Assembly (NCBI RefSeq): GCF_016107285.1
Contig: NZ_RCVQ01000015.1
Location: 1-56,254, forward strand
DNA from: Roseomonas sp. KE0001
GTDB lineage: Bacteria > Pseudomonadota > Alphaproteobacteria > Acetobacterales > Acetobacteraceae
Direction of reading: 5' to 3'
DNA: 56,254 nt
Position 1 is the stretch's first letter; every line of letters starts with the position of its first letter. A program made the position numbers and the translations under genes. The notes under the pieces are model-generated. The model saw nothing but the letters and a program-made list of their open reading frames with translations, ran no database searches and was not told where the DNA came from. Of the stretch, positions 21,376-30,504 are shown piece by piece.

Positions 21376-22146
21376 ATGAAGAACCCGGAGCCAAGTTATA
21401 TCATAACGAACACCGACGATCCGCCCGTGTTGTCCGGCGAGGGCTTCAGCATCCTCCTCGTCGAGGACAATGGCGACCTCCGCGCCCTGCTGCTCCAGAT
21501 GCTCCGGCGGAGCGGGTTCCGGGCCAACGGGGCGAGGAACGCCGTCGAGATGCGGGAGATCATGGAAGGCAGCCATGTCGACCTGCTCCTCCTCGACGTC
21601 ATGCTCCCCGGCATCTCCGGCTTCGAGATCTGCCGGGAGATCAGGGCGAGGAGCGCGGTGCCCATCATCCTGCTGACCGCCCTCGGCGAGGCCCACGACC
21701 GGGTCATCGGGCTCGAACTGGGCGCGGACGACTACATCGTGAAGCCGCCGGACTCGCGGGAACTGGTGGCGAGGATCCGCGCCGTGCTCCGCAGGCGCCA
21801 GCGGATGAGCCCGGAGGAGCAGGACGCCAGGCGCGACCGGGCGGAGTTCCGGGGTTGGCTGCTGGACACCCGGCAGCGCGAGCTGACGGCCCCGGATGGC
21901 AGCAGGATCGAGCTCACCAGCGGCGAGTACGACCTGCTCCTCGCCTTCGTGGAGCGCCCCCAGCGCATCCTCTCGCGCGAGCAGCTGCTCGACATCGCGC
22001 GCGGCCGGGCGCTGGGCGGCCTCGAGCGGTCGGTCGACGCGCAGATCAGCAGGCTCCGCTCCAAGCTCGGCGGGCGCGGCGAGGAGATCATCAAGACGCT
22101 CCGGGGCGCCGGGTACATGCTCGCCGCCCCGGTGAGCTGGCGGTGA
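21376..22146 (+). CDS. OmpR-family response regulator
   Basis: A 256-residue response regulator. The receiver domain (about 25-140) has the acidic pair ED (30-31), the phosphorylation site Asp74 (LLLLDVMLPG) and Lys in DDYIVKPP. A winged-helix output domain covers about 155-252 (LTSGEYDLLLAFVERPQRILSREQLL). Its stop overlaps the kinase start (GTGA), so the pair is coupled. Given its place beside czcCBA it may control metal efflux, but no binding site was identified. Confidence 0.92.
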   Translation: MKNPEPSYIITNTDDPPVLSGEGFSILLVEDNGDLRALLLQMLRRSGFRANGARNAVEMREIMEGSHVDLLLLDVMLPGISGFEICREIRARSAVPIILLTALGEAHDRVIGLELGADDYIVKPPDSRELVARIRAVLRRRQRMSPEEQDARRDRAEFRGWLLDTRQRELTAPDGSRIELTSGEYDLLLAFVERPQRILSREQLLDIARGRALGGLERSVDAQISRLRSKLGGRGEEIIKTLRGAGYMLAAPVSWR

Positions 22147-23468
22147 CGGCGTCTCGACGCCCGCGGTGGCTGAACTCCTTCGCACTGCTGATCCTCGCGC
22201 CCGGCGCGCTGGCGCTCGTCGTGCTCCTCGGGGTCAGCCTCGCCCTGCACGGCTACATCCTCCGCGGGGCCGCCGAGCGCGGCGCGGCGGAGGTGGCGGT
22301 GTCCCGCATCTACTCGACGGTCCGGCAGATCGCCTCGCTCCCACCCGGCGAGCGGCCAGGCGCCGCCAGGCGCAACTCCACTCCCGACATGGAGGTGGAG
22401 TGGTCCGCCCGCACGGCCGTGCCCGACGGCAGCGACCTCGACGACGACCTCAGGGCCATCGTGTCCGGCCCGCCGGAGTGGCGGGCCGTCCGTGTCAGGC
22501 TGGATGCGTCCGGCACCTCCGGGAATGTCCAGGACGTCGCGATCAGCGTCCAACTGGCGGACAGCACGTGGGTGAACGCCCGGCTCCGCGCGGTCTCGCT
22601 GCTCAGCGCCGACGACATGGCCTTCCGCATCGCCATCATCCTGACGGCGGTGACGCTCCTGGCGCTTGCGGCCTTCGCCTCCCGTCTGGTTGCCAAGCCA
22701 ATGGCCCTCCTGGCCACGCGTGCGCGGAACCTGCCTGCCGACGGTGTCCTCAAGCTGGACGGGCTGGCTTCGCCCACCGAGGTGCGGGAGGTCGCCGAGG
22801 CCCTGGAGGCCGCGACGTCCCGGACCAGGGAACTGCTGCAGCAGCGGTCGCTCGCCCTGGGCGCCCTCTCGCACGACCTGCTCTCGCCACTCGCCCGCAT
22901 GCGCCTCAGGGCGGAGGACATCGCCGACGGCCATGCCAGAGGCCGGATGCTCCAGGACGTCCGCGAGATGGCCGAGATGGTGACGGACGTCTTGGCCTAT
23001 CTGCGTGGCGGGGATGGCGGGGAAGCCGCGACGAGGATTTCGTTGGTCTCGCTGGTTCAGGTGGTGGTCGATGAGTGCGCCGAGGAGGGTGCCCTCCTCG
23101 AGGAGCGTGACTACCAGGACTCCGCTGTCCTCGCGCAACCGACGGCCCTGAAGCGTGCGATCCGCAACGTGCTCGGCAACGCCATCAAGTACGGGCGCTC
23201 CCCCTGGGTGGAGGTGCTCCGGCGCGGGGACGAGGCCGTCGTGGCCGTCGGCGACAGCGGCCCGGGCGTGGCGCCGGGCGATCTCGAGCGGGTCTTCGAG
23301 CCGTTCTTCCGGGCGGACGAGGCGCGGGCGGCGGGTGAAGGAAGCGGCCTTGGGCTGCCCACCGCCAAGGCCATCGCCGAGACCCATGGCGGCCGCCTGG
23401 AGATGCAGAGCGTCCAGGGCATCGGGACTGTCGTGAAGCTCACCCTCCCGAGCGTCCGGGGAGGCTGA
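22143..23468 (+). CDS. Sensor histidine kinase
   Basis: A 441-residue membrane kinase starting at GTG 22143. Two transmembrane helices (about 11-35 and 161-183) flank a periplasmic sensor of about 125 residues without His or Met clusters. Then come a HAMP-like linker, the phosphoacceptor His244 (ALSHDLLSPLARMRL), an N-box (RNVLGNAIKYG), DSGPGVAP and GSGLGLPTAKAI. Note LSPL in place of the usual RTPL after the His. It pairs with the preceding response regulator. The signal is unknown. Confidence 0.92.
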   Translation: MTASRRPRWLNSFALLILAPGALALVVLLGVSLALHGYILRGAAERGAAEVAVSRIYSTVRQIASLPPGERPGAARRNSTPDMEVEWSARTAVPDGSDLDDDLRAIVSGPPEWRAVRVRLDASGTSGNVQDVAISVQLADSTWVNARLRAVSLLSADDMAFRIAIILTAVTLLALAAFASRLVAKPMALLATRARNLPADGVLKLDGLASPTEVREVAEALEAATSRTRELLQQRSLALGALSHDLLSPLARMRLRAEDIADGHARGRMLQDVREMAEMVTDVLAYLRGGDGGEAATRISLVSLVQVVVDECAEEGALLEERDYQDSAVLAQPTALKRAIRNVLGNAIKYGRSPWVEVLRRGDEAVVAVGDSGPGVAPGDLERVFEPFFRADEARAAGEGSGLGLPTAKAIAETHGGRLEMQSVQGIGTVVKLTLPSVRGG

Positions 23469-23620
23469 CGGCTAGCCTGGGGCGATCGTCCGCCATTGCT
23501 GCCAACCGACGCTGCAGCCGCCTTCCCGTAAGAATTCGATGCAGTCCGGTCAGGCCACCGCACGATTGGATCCGTACATCACCGGGGCCAGCGCACCAGG
23601 CGCTGTTTACGCAGGAACCG

Positions 23621-23953
23621 ATGATGCCGAAGTCTCGACTGATGTGGGCGGTGACCCTTCCTTTCCTCATGGCAGGCTGCGCGGGCCTGGATGGGTCGCC
23701 CTCGTACCCGCGCGTCGTCGCGAGCGGCGAGAACACGATGATCGATTACGGTCCAGGTCCGAGGAACAACATCGTCGGTGGCGGCGCTGTCGCGTTGTCA
23801 GGCGGGGCGGGCGAGAACCTCACCATCACATACTTCGACCGCTCCAAGGCGCAGATGCCGCCAGCTGGCATGACCCCGGTCTTTGCCGGGCAGGGGGAGA
23901 ACACGGAGATTGTGTGGGTTCCGATGCCGTCTAGCACTCTGGCCGCGCGGTGA
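23621..23953 (+). CDS. Small lipoprotein with three GEN repeats
   Basis: A 110-residue protein. The lipobox LMAGC puts the lipidated Cys at residue 20. The mature part has three copies of a GEN-x-x-I/-x-Y/W motif, with GEN at 36, 64 and 92, exactly 28 residues apart (SGENTMIDYGPG, AGENLTITYFDR, QGENTEIVWVPM). The same layout recurs in the protein at 38551-38913, and the two are clear relatives. I do not recognise a named family. The repeats look like short beta-hairpins; a small envelope protein is all that can be said. It stands alone after the two-component system. Confidence 0.65.
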   Translation: MMPKSRLMWAVTLPFLMAGCAGLDGSPSYPRVVASGENTMIDYGPGPRNNIVGGGAVALSGGAGENLTITYFDRSKAQMPPAGMTPVFAGQGENTEIVWVPMPSSTLAAR

Positions 23954-24114
23954 GTTCGCGGTCATCCCGGTGCTCTGCCGAGCGCCGGGCATCGACATGG
24001 CTCGTGCTGCGGTGTTCTAGATACGGTAATCGGGTCGGCGTGGTAGCGGAGGCGCTACGGCCGGATGTTCTTCCATGTGACCGTCTGTGGTCATGAGCTG
24101 AGGGAGGCACCGAG

Positions 24115-24213
24115 ATGACCCACTACGCCGGAATTGACGTCTCACTGGAGACGAGCAGCATTTGCATGGTGGACGCCCAGGGAGTGATCCGGCGCGAGTT
24201 CAAGGTGGAGTGA
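24115..24213 (+). pseudogene. IS110-family transposase, N-terminal fragment
   Basis: The first 32 codons (MTHYAGIDVSLETSSICMVD...) match the start of IS110-type DEDD transposases, including the first catalytic Asp in GIDVS. The reading frame is cut by the left end of an ISL3-type element, whose first bases supply the stop. The remainder of the gene is not found beyond the right end of that element, so more than a simple insertion has happened. Confidence 0.8.
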
Positions 24214-25993
24214 TCTTCCCCTGATTTGATGGTTCTCCCGCATTTTGCGTGGATCAGGCAGCGATAAGGACGCGGCGACGGAGCAGCGCGAAGCTGGCGC
24301 GGCCATACATGGTGCGTTTTAGCATCTTCAGCCGACTGATCTGCCCTTCTGCTTGCGCGTTGCTCCACGACGTCGTCAGTGCCGCCTGGACCGCCGTCCT
24401 GTCCTGCGCCAAGCCGGCCGCGAAGGTTTCCAGCGCCGCAACACCGCAGCTCCGGGCCTCCAGGAGCCATCTGTCGAGTTCGCCGGCAGCATCCGCCGGC
24501 CGCTCGCTATTCAAACCGCAGGCGCGGATCAGCATCGTGAACCGCAACGCCATATCGGCGACCTGTGCTGCCTCGGCATCCTGCCGAATGCGGCCGAGGT
24601 CGGCCGTGGCGCGGGGCGGCCGCGTCGCGTTCGGCTGCACCAAGATCCAGGCCAGCTGCTTCGGAGAAGGGAGCGGTGCTTTGACGAGCTTGGCACTCGG
24701 CGCCCCGGTCAGCGGCAGCCATTTTCGGGCCGTGCGCGGCGCCGGCTTTGCGCGTCGTTCAGCGACGAAGCGGTGCACCTGCCGGTGGGTCCCCGCGAAG
24801 CCCTGGCCGCGGATCTCGCGCCAGAGCGCCATGGCATTCTCGCAGCCCTCGGCCATGCGATGCTCCAGATGAGCGAGGTAGGGGTCGAGGCGAGACGGAT
24901 TGGGTCGGCGAATGGCCCGCTCCGGGAAGCTCTCGGCCTGGGTGTACTTCCGCACGGTTGCGCGCGCCAAACCTGTGGCACGGGCGATCGCCAGCAGGGT
25001 CTCGCCTGCGAGATGACGTTGGCGCACATCCTCATAGGACATCAGCCGGCGAGCGCGGCTGTCGAGGCTGGTGGCGATCTCGGCCGCGCTGCGGTGGTAG
25101 GCACGCAGGCGCTCTCCAGGCTGTCGTCCGTCACCATCGGGCAGAGCGGGCAGCTGCCTCAGCCGGCCATGAACGCGGCCGAGCCAGCGCTCGAGAGCCT
25201 GGCGCATGTTGAGGAGGAGATGCCATCGATCGGCGACCTGGAGCGCGGCCGGCGCACCGACGCTCACCGCTCGAGCGTACTCGGTCGAGCGGTCGCGGGC
25301 GACGATCTGGATGCCGGGATGTCGACGCAACCACGCGGCGACGGTTACCCCCGACCGGTCAGGCAACAGGTCGATCGGGCATCGTCGTTCGAGATCGACA
25401 AGGAGCGTGCCGTAGGTTCGACCCTTGCGGATGGCCCAGTCATCGATGCCCACGGCTCGCGGCGGATCCGATCTCGGCAGCGGGAGGCGATGCACGAGGC
25501 GCAGGATCGTATCAGGGCTGGCTTGCATTCCCAGATGGCCGGTCAGGCGAGCGCCAGCCTCGCCGCCCATTGTCAGCCCGATCCGGGTCTGAGCCTGCGC
25601 GAGGCGACGGGTCCGACGCGCTTGCGGCAGCATCAGCCGTGGGAGAAGCTCGGCAAATGTGCGACGGTGGCAGGTGGGATGATGGCAATAGAAGCGTCGG
25701 ATACGCAGGCGCAGCGTCACGGGCTGGCCAAGGCTCGGCAGGTCGGCTGGACGGCGATCGTAGCGGCTGTGAATGGCAGAGCTGGATGTGCCACAGTCCG
25801 GACACCGACCATGGGCACGGCGCGCATGCGCGACGACGACGAGGCGACCGTTGGTCCGGATGACGCGTTCGATGGCGCAGCCAGGTAAGGATGAGCACAG
25901 GATCATCCGCCTCGTGAAGCAGTCTGCGCCGATCTTGTCACCGCGACCGTTCCACGCAAAGTGCGGGAGAGCCACCAATTCGAAGGAAGATCA
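24211..25993 (-). mobile_element. ISL3-family insertion sequence
   Basis: About 1.78 kb bounded by inverted ends: TGATCTTCC at 24211-24219 and its complement at 25985-25993. A second stretch of matching terminal sequence (CTCCCGCA-TTTGCGTGGA type) lies at about 24233-24253 and 25951-25969. It encodes one transposase. The flanking 8 bases (AGGTGGAG and GTGCGCCG) do not match, so there is no target duplication; a flanking deletion or rearrangement is likely. Confidence 0.8.
24254..25906 (-). CDS. ISL3-family transposase
   Basis: About 550 residues from the chosen start MILCSSLPG (25906); a longer frame reaches 25978 through the IS end. The N-terminus has a zinc-ribbon-like Cys set (RCPDCG...RFYCHHPTC), followed by the DDE domain (VGIDDWAIRKGRTYGTLLVDLE; VARDRSTEYARA; VADRWHLLLNMRQALE) and a C-terminal region ending SWSNAQAEGQISRLKMLKRTMYGRASF, the hallmark end of ISL3 transposases. 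No frameshift or stop is seen, so it may be active. Confidence 0.9.
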   Translation of the reverse strand: MILCSSLPGCAIERVIRTNGRLVVVAHARRAHGRCPDCGTSSSAIHSRYDRRPADLPSLGQPVTLRLRIRRFYCHHPTCHRRTFAELLPRLMLPQARRTRRLAQAQTRIGLTMGGEAGARLTGHLGMQASPDTILRLVHRLPLPRSDPPRAVGIDDWAIRKGRTYGTLLVDLERRCPIDLLPDRSGVTVAAWLRRHPGIQIVARDRSTEYARAVSVGAPAALQVADRWHLLLNMRQALERWLGRVHGRLRQLPALPDGDGRQPGERLRAYHRSAAEIATSLDSRARRLMSYEDVRQRHLAGETLLAIARATGLARATVRKYTQAESFPERAIRRPNPSRLDPYLAHLEHRMAEGCENAMALWREIRGQGFAGTHRQVHRFVAERRAKPAPRTARKWLPLTGAPSAKLVKAPLPSPKQLAWILVQPNATRPPRATADLGRIRQDAEAAQVADMALRFTMLIRACGLNSERPADAAGELDRWLLEARSCGVAALETFAAGLAQDRTAVQAALTTSWSNAQAEGQISRLKMLKRTMYGRASFALLRRRVLIAA

Positions 25994-26100
25994 GTGCGCC
26001 GCGCCATCCTCGACCGGTTGTTCAGCCACCTCGCCACGCCGATCCGATGTCCGCACTGCCGACGCAGGTTCCTAGCACCTCCGTCTAAAATGCCCAGGTA

Positions 26101-26337
26101 GTGCTAGGTTTCGTGGACCTTCGGACGGACCAGTTTCGGGTCCACGGTCACCCCGAACCTGCGTTCCTGCAGCGTCTGGACGAGACGCTCGGCCAGATGC
26201 AGGCTGTGCTGATGGACGAGGGCTGCTCCGTCCGCTCGGCCCTGCTGATCTGCCGGGAGGCGCGCGAGATCGCGCGAGAGGAGTGGCGGCGGGTCTCTTG
26301 TAGGTGGAACCCGATCAGAAAGCCCTCCAGCATCTGA
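26101..26337 (+). other. Short unassigned reading frame in scar region
   Basis: A 78-codon frame opening with GTG (VLGFVDLRTDQFRVHGHPEPAFLQRLDETLG...) that has coding-like composition (LDETLGQMQAVLMDEGCSVRSALLICREAREIAREEW) but no recognised family and no clear ribosome site. The stretch between the IS right end and 26100 also holds a short zinc-ribbon-like fragment (IRCPHCRRRF). Both may be debris left by rearrangement. Confidence 0.3.
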
Positions 26338-26522
26338 AGGCGCCTCCCTGGGCGATTTCGCACTTATTTTCGTTGCCAGGGAACACTAAGATTTATCTGC
26401 CACCGAGGTTCTCCGGCACAGACCGCTGAGGACGCTTCGCGCTCCCGCCGACCGCTCCGTCGCTGGAGCCTATCATGAACTCCCCTCCATCATAGGCCCA
26501 GCGATAGGATCCAGCCCATGGC

Positions 26523-26972
26523 TTGCAACATCAGCAAGTGGCGCGCACCAGCGCCTGCGACGGACGCCACGGGATCAACGCGCGTCTGGCCCGCTGCCTG
26601 CTGATGGCGCACGACCGGGCCAAGGGCGACACCTTCGCGATAACCCACGAGTTCTTCGCCATGATGCTCGGGGTGCGCCGCGCCGGGATCACGGTGGCGG
26701 CCGGGCTCCTCCAGCAAGGGGGGCGCATCCACGACGAGCGAGGGCGGATCACGGTGATGGACCGGCCTGGCCTGGAGCGCGCCGCCTGCGAGTGTTGCGG
26801 CGTAATGCGCCGCACTTTGGACCGCCTCCTCGCGGTGCCAACGGGTGCATCGCCTCTCATGTGCCCTGAGAGCCTAGGCACCCGCCGGAAGCGGATTCCT
26901 GACTGGATTTTCACCCCAGAGCGGCTGGCGGAGCCGCAGAACCGTTTGGCCAGGAGGCGTGCTCAGTCTTAA
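26523..26972 (+). pseudogene. Crp/Fnr-family regulator, C-terminal remnant
   Basis: The frame carries the dimer-helix end and the winged helix of a rhizobial-type Crp/Fnr regulator (GINARLARCLLMAHDRAKGD, THEFFAMMLGVRRAGITVAAG, GRITVMDRPGLERAACECCGV). The entire N-terminal cyclic-nucleotide-like domain of about 130 residues is missing, and no in-frame continuation exists upstream. The C-terminus seems extended by about 45 residues. It is probably non-functional. Confidence 0.7.
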
Positions 26973-27001
26973 TTTTAGCGCGGAGAGACAATGTTCAGCG
27001 A

Positions 27002-27787
27002 ATGGCCAGAACAACCAAAAATTGCAGACCTGAGAATGGGTCTGAAGATCGGCGTGCTGTTGGATATCTGCGCATCAGTTTCAGGACGAAGGTCGGGGAA
27101 CGGCAGGACAGCGACCAGCGCCAGCGCGAGGCTGTGACGCAATACGCCGCTCGCGTAGGCCTGGAGCTGGTGCAGGAGTTTTCCGACGTCGATGTGTCGG
27201 GTGCCGATCCTGTGGAGGGCCGCGAGGGTTTCAAAGCGCTGCTGGTCTATGCGCGGGAGCAGGGCATCAGCACGATCATTGTCGAAACAGCCAGCCGATT
27301 TGCCCGCGATCTCATCGTTCAGGAGACGGGCTACGTTCAGGAGACGGGCTACATCCTGCTGACCAAGCAGGGCTTTCGCATGATCGCGGCGGAGAGCCCT
27401 AGCACCTTCACGGCGGACACGCCGCCAGCAACATTCATTCGGCAGGTCTTGGTTGCGGTCAGCCAGTTCGAGAAGGCGCTGCTGGTGGCCAAGATGAAGG
27501 GCGGGCGTAACCGGGCTTCGGCGGCAGCAGGCCACCGGGTGGAGGGGAGGAAGGGCTACCACAAGACGCATCCGAAGCTGGTGCAGGAAGCGAAGCGGCT
27601 CGCGCGCCAGAACCCGAGAACCGGAAAGGTCCGAAGCCTGCGCGAGATCGCCGCGGAGTTGGCCAAGCTGGGCTACCTTACCAGCACGGGCAGGATGTTC
27701 TCACCGTTGCAGGGCAAGGGCCTGCTGAACCCGGCCTTGCGCTGGAAGGTCGTGAGGGAAGCGAAGGAAACAGAACTGGCAGCTTGA
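27002..27787 (+). CDS. Serine recombinase (resolvase/invertase family)
   Basis: A 261-residue small serine recombinase. The catalytic Ser26 lies in VGYLRIS; other conserved parts are RQREAVTQYA, VDVSGADPVEGREGF, ETASRFARDLIVQETGY and AVSQFEKALLVAKMKGGR. A helix-turn-helix region follows (SLREIAAELAKLGYLTSTGRMFS). An 18-base tandem duplication at 27317-27352 inserts six residues (VQETGY twice) in the catalytic domain. It is in frame, so the protein is full length but may be altered. Such enzymes resolve cointegrates or insert mobile DNA. No partner res site was identified. Confidence 0.85.
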   Translation: MARTTKNCRPENGSEDRRAVGYLRISFRTKVGERQDSDQRQREAVTQYAARVGLELVQEFSDVDVSGADPVEGREGFKALLVYAREQGISTIIVETASRFARDLIVQETGYVQETGYILLTKQGFRMIAAESPSTFTADTPPATFIRQVLVAVSQFEKALLVAKMKGGRNRASAAAGHRVEGRKGYHKTHPKLVQEAKRLARQNPRTGKVRSLREIAAELAKLGYLTSTGRMFSPLQGKGLLNPALRWKVVREAKETELAA

Positions 27788-28026
27788 GTGCGCCAGCCGA
27801 GACCACATTCCATGCGATCACGGTGGCCGCTGTCGCGACCAATGCATGGGGGTAAAGGCGGTACAAGCGTTGCTGGTTTTATGCCGCGCCGGACGCGGTT
27901 TGCATCCGCCAGCGTGTTGCTCGTGGAAAGCGCGCTTTTCACGACTCTGGTGAGAACCTGATCAGGATCAGCCTTCAGACCGCCAAGGGGCTTGGGTGTA
28001 GCCTCGTCAACATTGTCGAGCTTATC

Positions 28027-28055
28027 TTACAAGTTTCTGATTCTGTTTGTATAAT
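28027..28055 (+). promoter_or_regulatory. Sigma70-type promoter
   Basis: TTACAA (28027-28032) and a perfect TATAAT (28050-28055) are separated by exactly 17 bases, in an AT-rich patch. Transcription would start near 28062, just before the riboswitch. Confidence 0.75.
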
Positions 28056-28085
28056 TGACTCGATGAGTGGCCTGAGGATACTGCC

Positions 28086-28196
28086 GCTTTTCGGGGAGTA
28101 GCCACCGCCAGCGAGGCGGGACCGGGTCAACATGCTCGCGCATCATGGTGCGCGTGGTCCGGTAAGCCGCACGCGCGGCCCGGCAAGACCGAGACG
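28086..28196 (+). promoter_or_regulatory. yybP-ykoY (Mn2+) riboswitch
   Basis: The two signature loops are present: TCGGGGAGTAGCC (from 28091) and CGGCAAGACCGAG (28181-28193), with GGTCAACATG and CCGGTAAGCC between them, in the order of the family. The outer stem TTTTCGG/CCGAGA pairs. This class binds Mn2+ and switches on Mn2+ exporters (mntP, UPF0016, P-type ATPases). It ends about 60 bases before the CDF start; a GGGCG/CGCCC hairpin near the ribosome site could be the expression platform. Confidence 0.8.
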
Positions 28197-28255
28197 TGCT
28201 ACGGCGTACTGGGCATTCCTTGGGCGCCTCTGCTTCGCCCGCCTGAGGACTGGCT

Positions 28256-29140
28256 ATGAACCGCACCATCACAATCGCCTGGGGCAGCCTGGGTGTGAGC
28301 GTCGTCGTGTTGACGTTGAAGTTGGCGGCCTACTGGGTGACGGGCAGTGTGGCCCTCTACTCGGATGCTCTGGAAACCATCGTCAATGTCGCGGCGGTTT
28401 GTGCCGCTCTGTTCGCGCTCTGGTACAGTGCGCTTCCCGCTGACGCGAACCACCCCTACGGGGCACTACAAGGCCGAGTATCTCAGCGCCGTGATTGAGG
28501 GCGGGTTGGTCCTGGCCACCGCCATCCTGATCGTGGTCGAAGCATGGGAAGGCTGGCAGAACCCTAAGGCCCCGGACACACCTTTGCTCGGCCTCAGCCT
28601 CAACGCATTTGCCGGGGCGATCAATCTTGGTTGGGCGCTGGTGATGATCCGGGCTGGCCGACGCTGGAAGTCACCCGCCCTGCTCGCGGGCGGCAAGCAT
28701 GTCCTGACGGATGTCTGGACCACGGCTGCGGTGCTGATTGGCTTCGCGCTCGTTCCCCTCACAGGATGGACCCGCCTTGATCCAGCCATTGCCGCTGTGG
28801 TCGCAGTCAACATTCTCTGGACAGGCTACGGCGTTCTGCGAGAGTCGATCGGCGGTCTGATGGACGAGGTTACCAATCCGGAGTTGCTGGCGAGAATCCG
28901 TGCAGTGATCACAGGGCAGGCCGCAGGCGCTATCGAAGCACATGATGTGCGGGCACGCATTGCAGGCCGGATGACCTTCGTTGAATTCCACTTAGTGGTG
29001 CCAGCGCGGATGGCCGTCGAAGATGCTCATGAGAGCTGCGACCGGATTGAGCACGGCCTCCCGACGAAGTTGAGGATGCCGTGATCCACATCCATGTCGA
29101 ACCGGAAGGCAAAGCGAAGCACCAAGGCATTCTCGTTCTG
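28256..29140 (+). pseudogene. CDF-family transporter with two compensating frameshifts
   Basis: Starts at ATG 28256. The frame runs through ALYSDALETIVN to PADANHPYG. A run GGGG at 28460-28463 has one G too many: removing it gives the CDF consensus PYGHYKAEYLSAV. The second frame then continues through GGKHVLTDVW to IEHGLPTKL, where one base seems missing near 29072; restoring it gives EDAVIHIHVEPEGKAKH, the CDF C-terminal domain. No normal stop follows. The substrate is probably Mn2+ given the riboswitch. The indels are either real decay or sequencing errors in G runs. Confidence 0.75.
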
Positions 29141-29275
29141 TCCTGCAGCCAACGAGTGCCCGCTCCAGCAATTCCGCCCGGATCAGTGCGTAGAGCAGGG
29201 CCTCGGCCAGCATCGCTCCTTGCCGGGCAATGTAGCCCTGCTCCTCGCGGGTATAACGCTCAGCCTGACGAGCGA
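29120..29275 (-). other. Coding-like remnant, unassigned
   Basis: On the minus strand an open stretch reads QTLARQAERYTREEQGYIA then RQGAMLAEALLYALIRAEL with high GC at third positions, as in real genes, but has no start context, no recognised family, and runs into the end of the CDF pseudogene. It is probably the tail of a gene brought in by rearrangement. Confidence 0.3.
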
Positions 29276-29338
29276 GGGTTTGTCAGGGAGCGCTGCTGCC
29301 GACCAGTCGTGCTGCCCATGCGGCGGCCATCGGCAAGC

Positions 29339-29779
29339 TCACCGGGGCAGCGGCGCCGATCGGCCCAGCGCCGCGTCGACCGAGTAGCGGCCAGGGCCGG
29401 TGACGTAGAGCAGCAAGAAGCCGCCGATGATGCTGATGTTCTTGTAGAAGTTGATGGCGTTCCCGTACCGGGCGGCGCCCGCCATGGTCCAGAACGGGTG
29501 CCCGATGAGCCCTGTCCCCAGCGGGTAGAGCGCCAGCAGGAGGGCCAGCGGGCGCGTCCAAGCACCCACGGCGACCGCAAGTGCGATGAAGACCTCGACC
29601 AGGATCACCACCAGGGCGGCGGCCGAGGGAACAGGAAGGCCCATTTGTGCCATGTAGCCGACCGTACCGCCGTAGTCGGTGAGCTTGCTCCACCCGAACA
29701 CGACGAAAAGCACGATGAGTAGGATGCGGGCGACGAGGAGAACCTCGTCCCTGTCCCGCTCGGCACCGAACGTCGCCAT
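29339..29779 (-). CDS. DoxX-family membrane protein
   Basis: A 146-residue protein with four transmembrane helices. The DoxX pattern is clear: [44 protein letters not shown], and [26 protein letters not shown]. DoxX proteins are linked to redox and thiol stress and are often encoded next to wrbA-type quinone reductases, as here. This copy is intact although its upstream wrbA partner is destroyed; it starts 31 bases after the wrbA end. Confidence 0.88.
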   Translation of the reverse strand: MATFGAERDRDEVLLVARILLIVLFVVFGWSKLTDYGGTVGYMAQMGLPVPSAAALVVILVEVFIALAVAVGAWTRPLALLLALYPLGTGLIGHPFWTMAGAARYGNAINFYKNISIIGGFLLLYVTGPGRYSVDAALGRSAPLPR

Positions 29780-29809
29780 GATCCTTGTTCCTCTGCTTCG
29801 CGCTGCTGG

Positions 29810-30374
29810 TCAGGCGGCCAGCATGGCGGTGATCCGGCCACGTGGCGATCGAGGAAACGGGCGCCTTCCAACTCGTTCTCGACTCGTTCTCGGTGGGCTG
29901 GCGTGAGCCGTCGCCCGCGGCGATTGTCGTGGCACCGTAGGGCGTGCCTCCGGTCACCTCATCTAGTCTGAGCTGGCCCTGGAAGGAGTAGGGCAGACCG
30001 ACGATAATTATGCCTTGGTGCAGCAGGTTGGTGTGGATGCTCATCAGCGTGGTTTCCTGCCCACCGTGCTGGCTGGCCGTGGAGGTGAAGGCCGCGCCCA
30101 CCTTGCCGATCAGCTTGCCCTGTGCCTAGAGACCGCCGGTTTGATCCCAGAAGTTGGCCATCTGGGAGGACATACGACCGTAGCGGGTGCCAGTGCCGAC
30201 GATGATGGCGTCATATTCGACGAGGTCGGCAGGCTTGGCTATCAGCGCGGCCTGGTCGAGCTTGTAGTGGCTGGCGCGCGCCACCTCCTCGGGTACGAGT
30301 TCGGGAACGCGCTTGATGTCGACCTCGGTGCCCGTAGCGCGGGCTCCCTCGGCGACGGCGATGGCCCCTCCCAA
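29810..30374 (-). pseudogene. wrbA: WrbA-type NAD(P)H:quinone oxidoreductase, decayed
   Basis: Recognisable parts in order: [50 protein letters not shown][20 protein letters not shown], and [19 protein letters not shown], all typical of WrbA flavodoxin-like enzymes. Defects: the N-terminal flavin-loop start (the usual VLVLYYSxYGH) is missing; a TAG at 30126-30128 replaces the usual Trp; an 11-base tandem duplication (29871-29892) shifts the frame in the tail; and a further single-base loss is needed to read out the family C-terminus. It is clearly dead. Confidence 0.85.
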
Positions 30375-30504
30375 GGGCCGCGGCCGCCAAGACTGAGGCG
30401 CCTCAGAAATTGCCTAGGATACGAGCGGCGCCTGCCTCCGCCGCCCCGCCCCCGATGTTGGGCGCGGCGCCATCATTGAGCCGGCTGAAGGAGAGAGAGC
30501 GGTG

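Larger units (their letters stand above)
27788..28255 (+). other. Intergenic region leading to the riboswitch-controlled CDF gene
   Basis: The first about 230 bases show nothing I can name. From 28027 it contains a sigma70 promoter and then a riboswitch (both listed separately), so this is mostly a long 5' leader. Confidence 0.5.
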
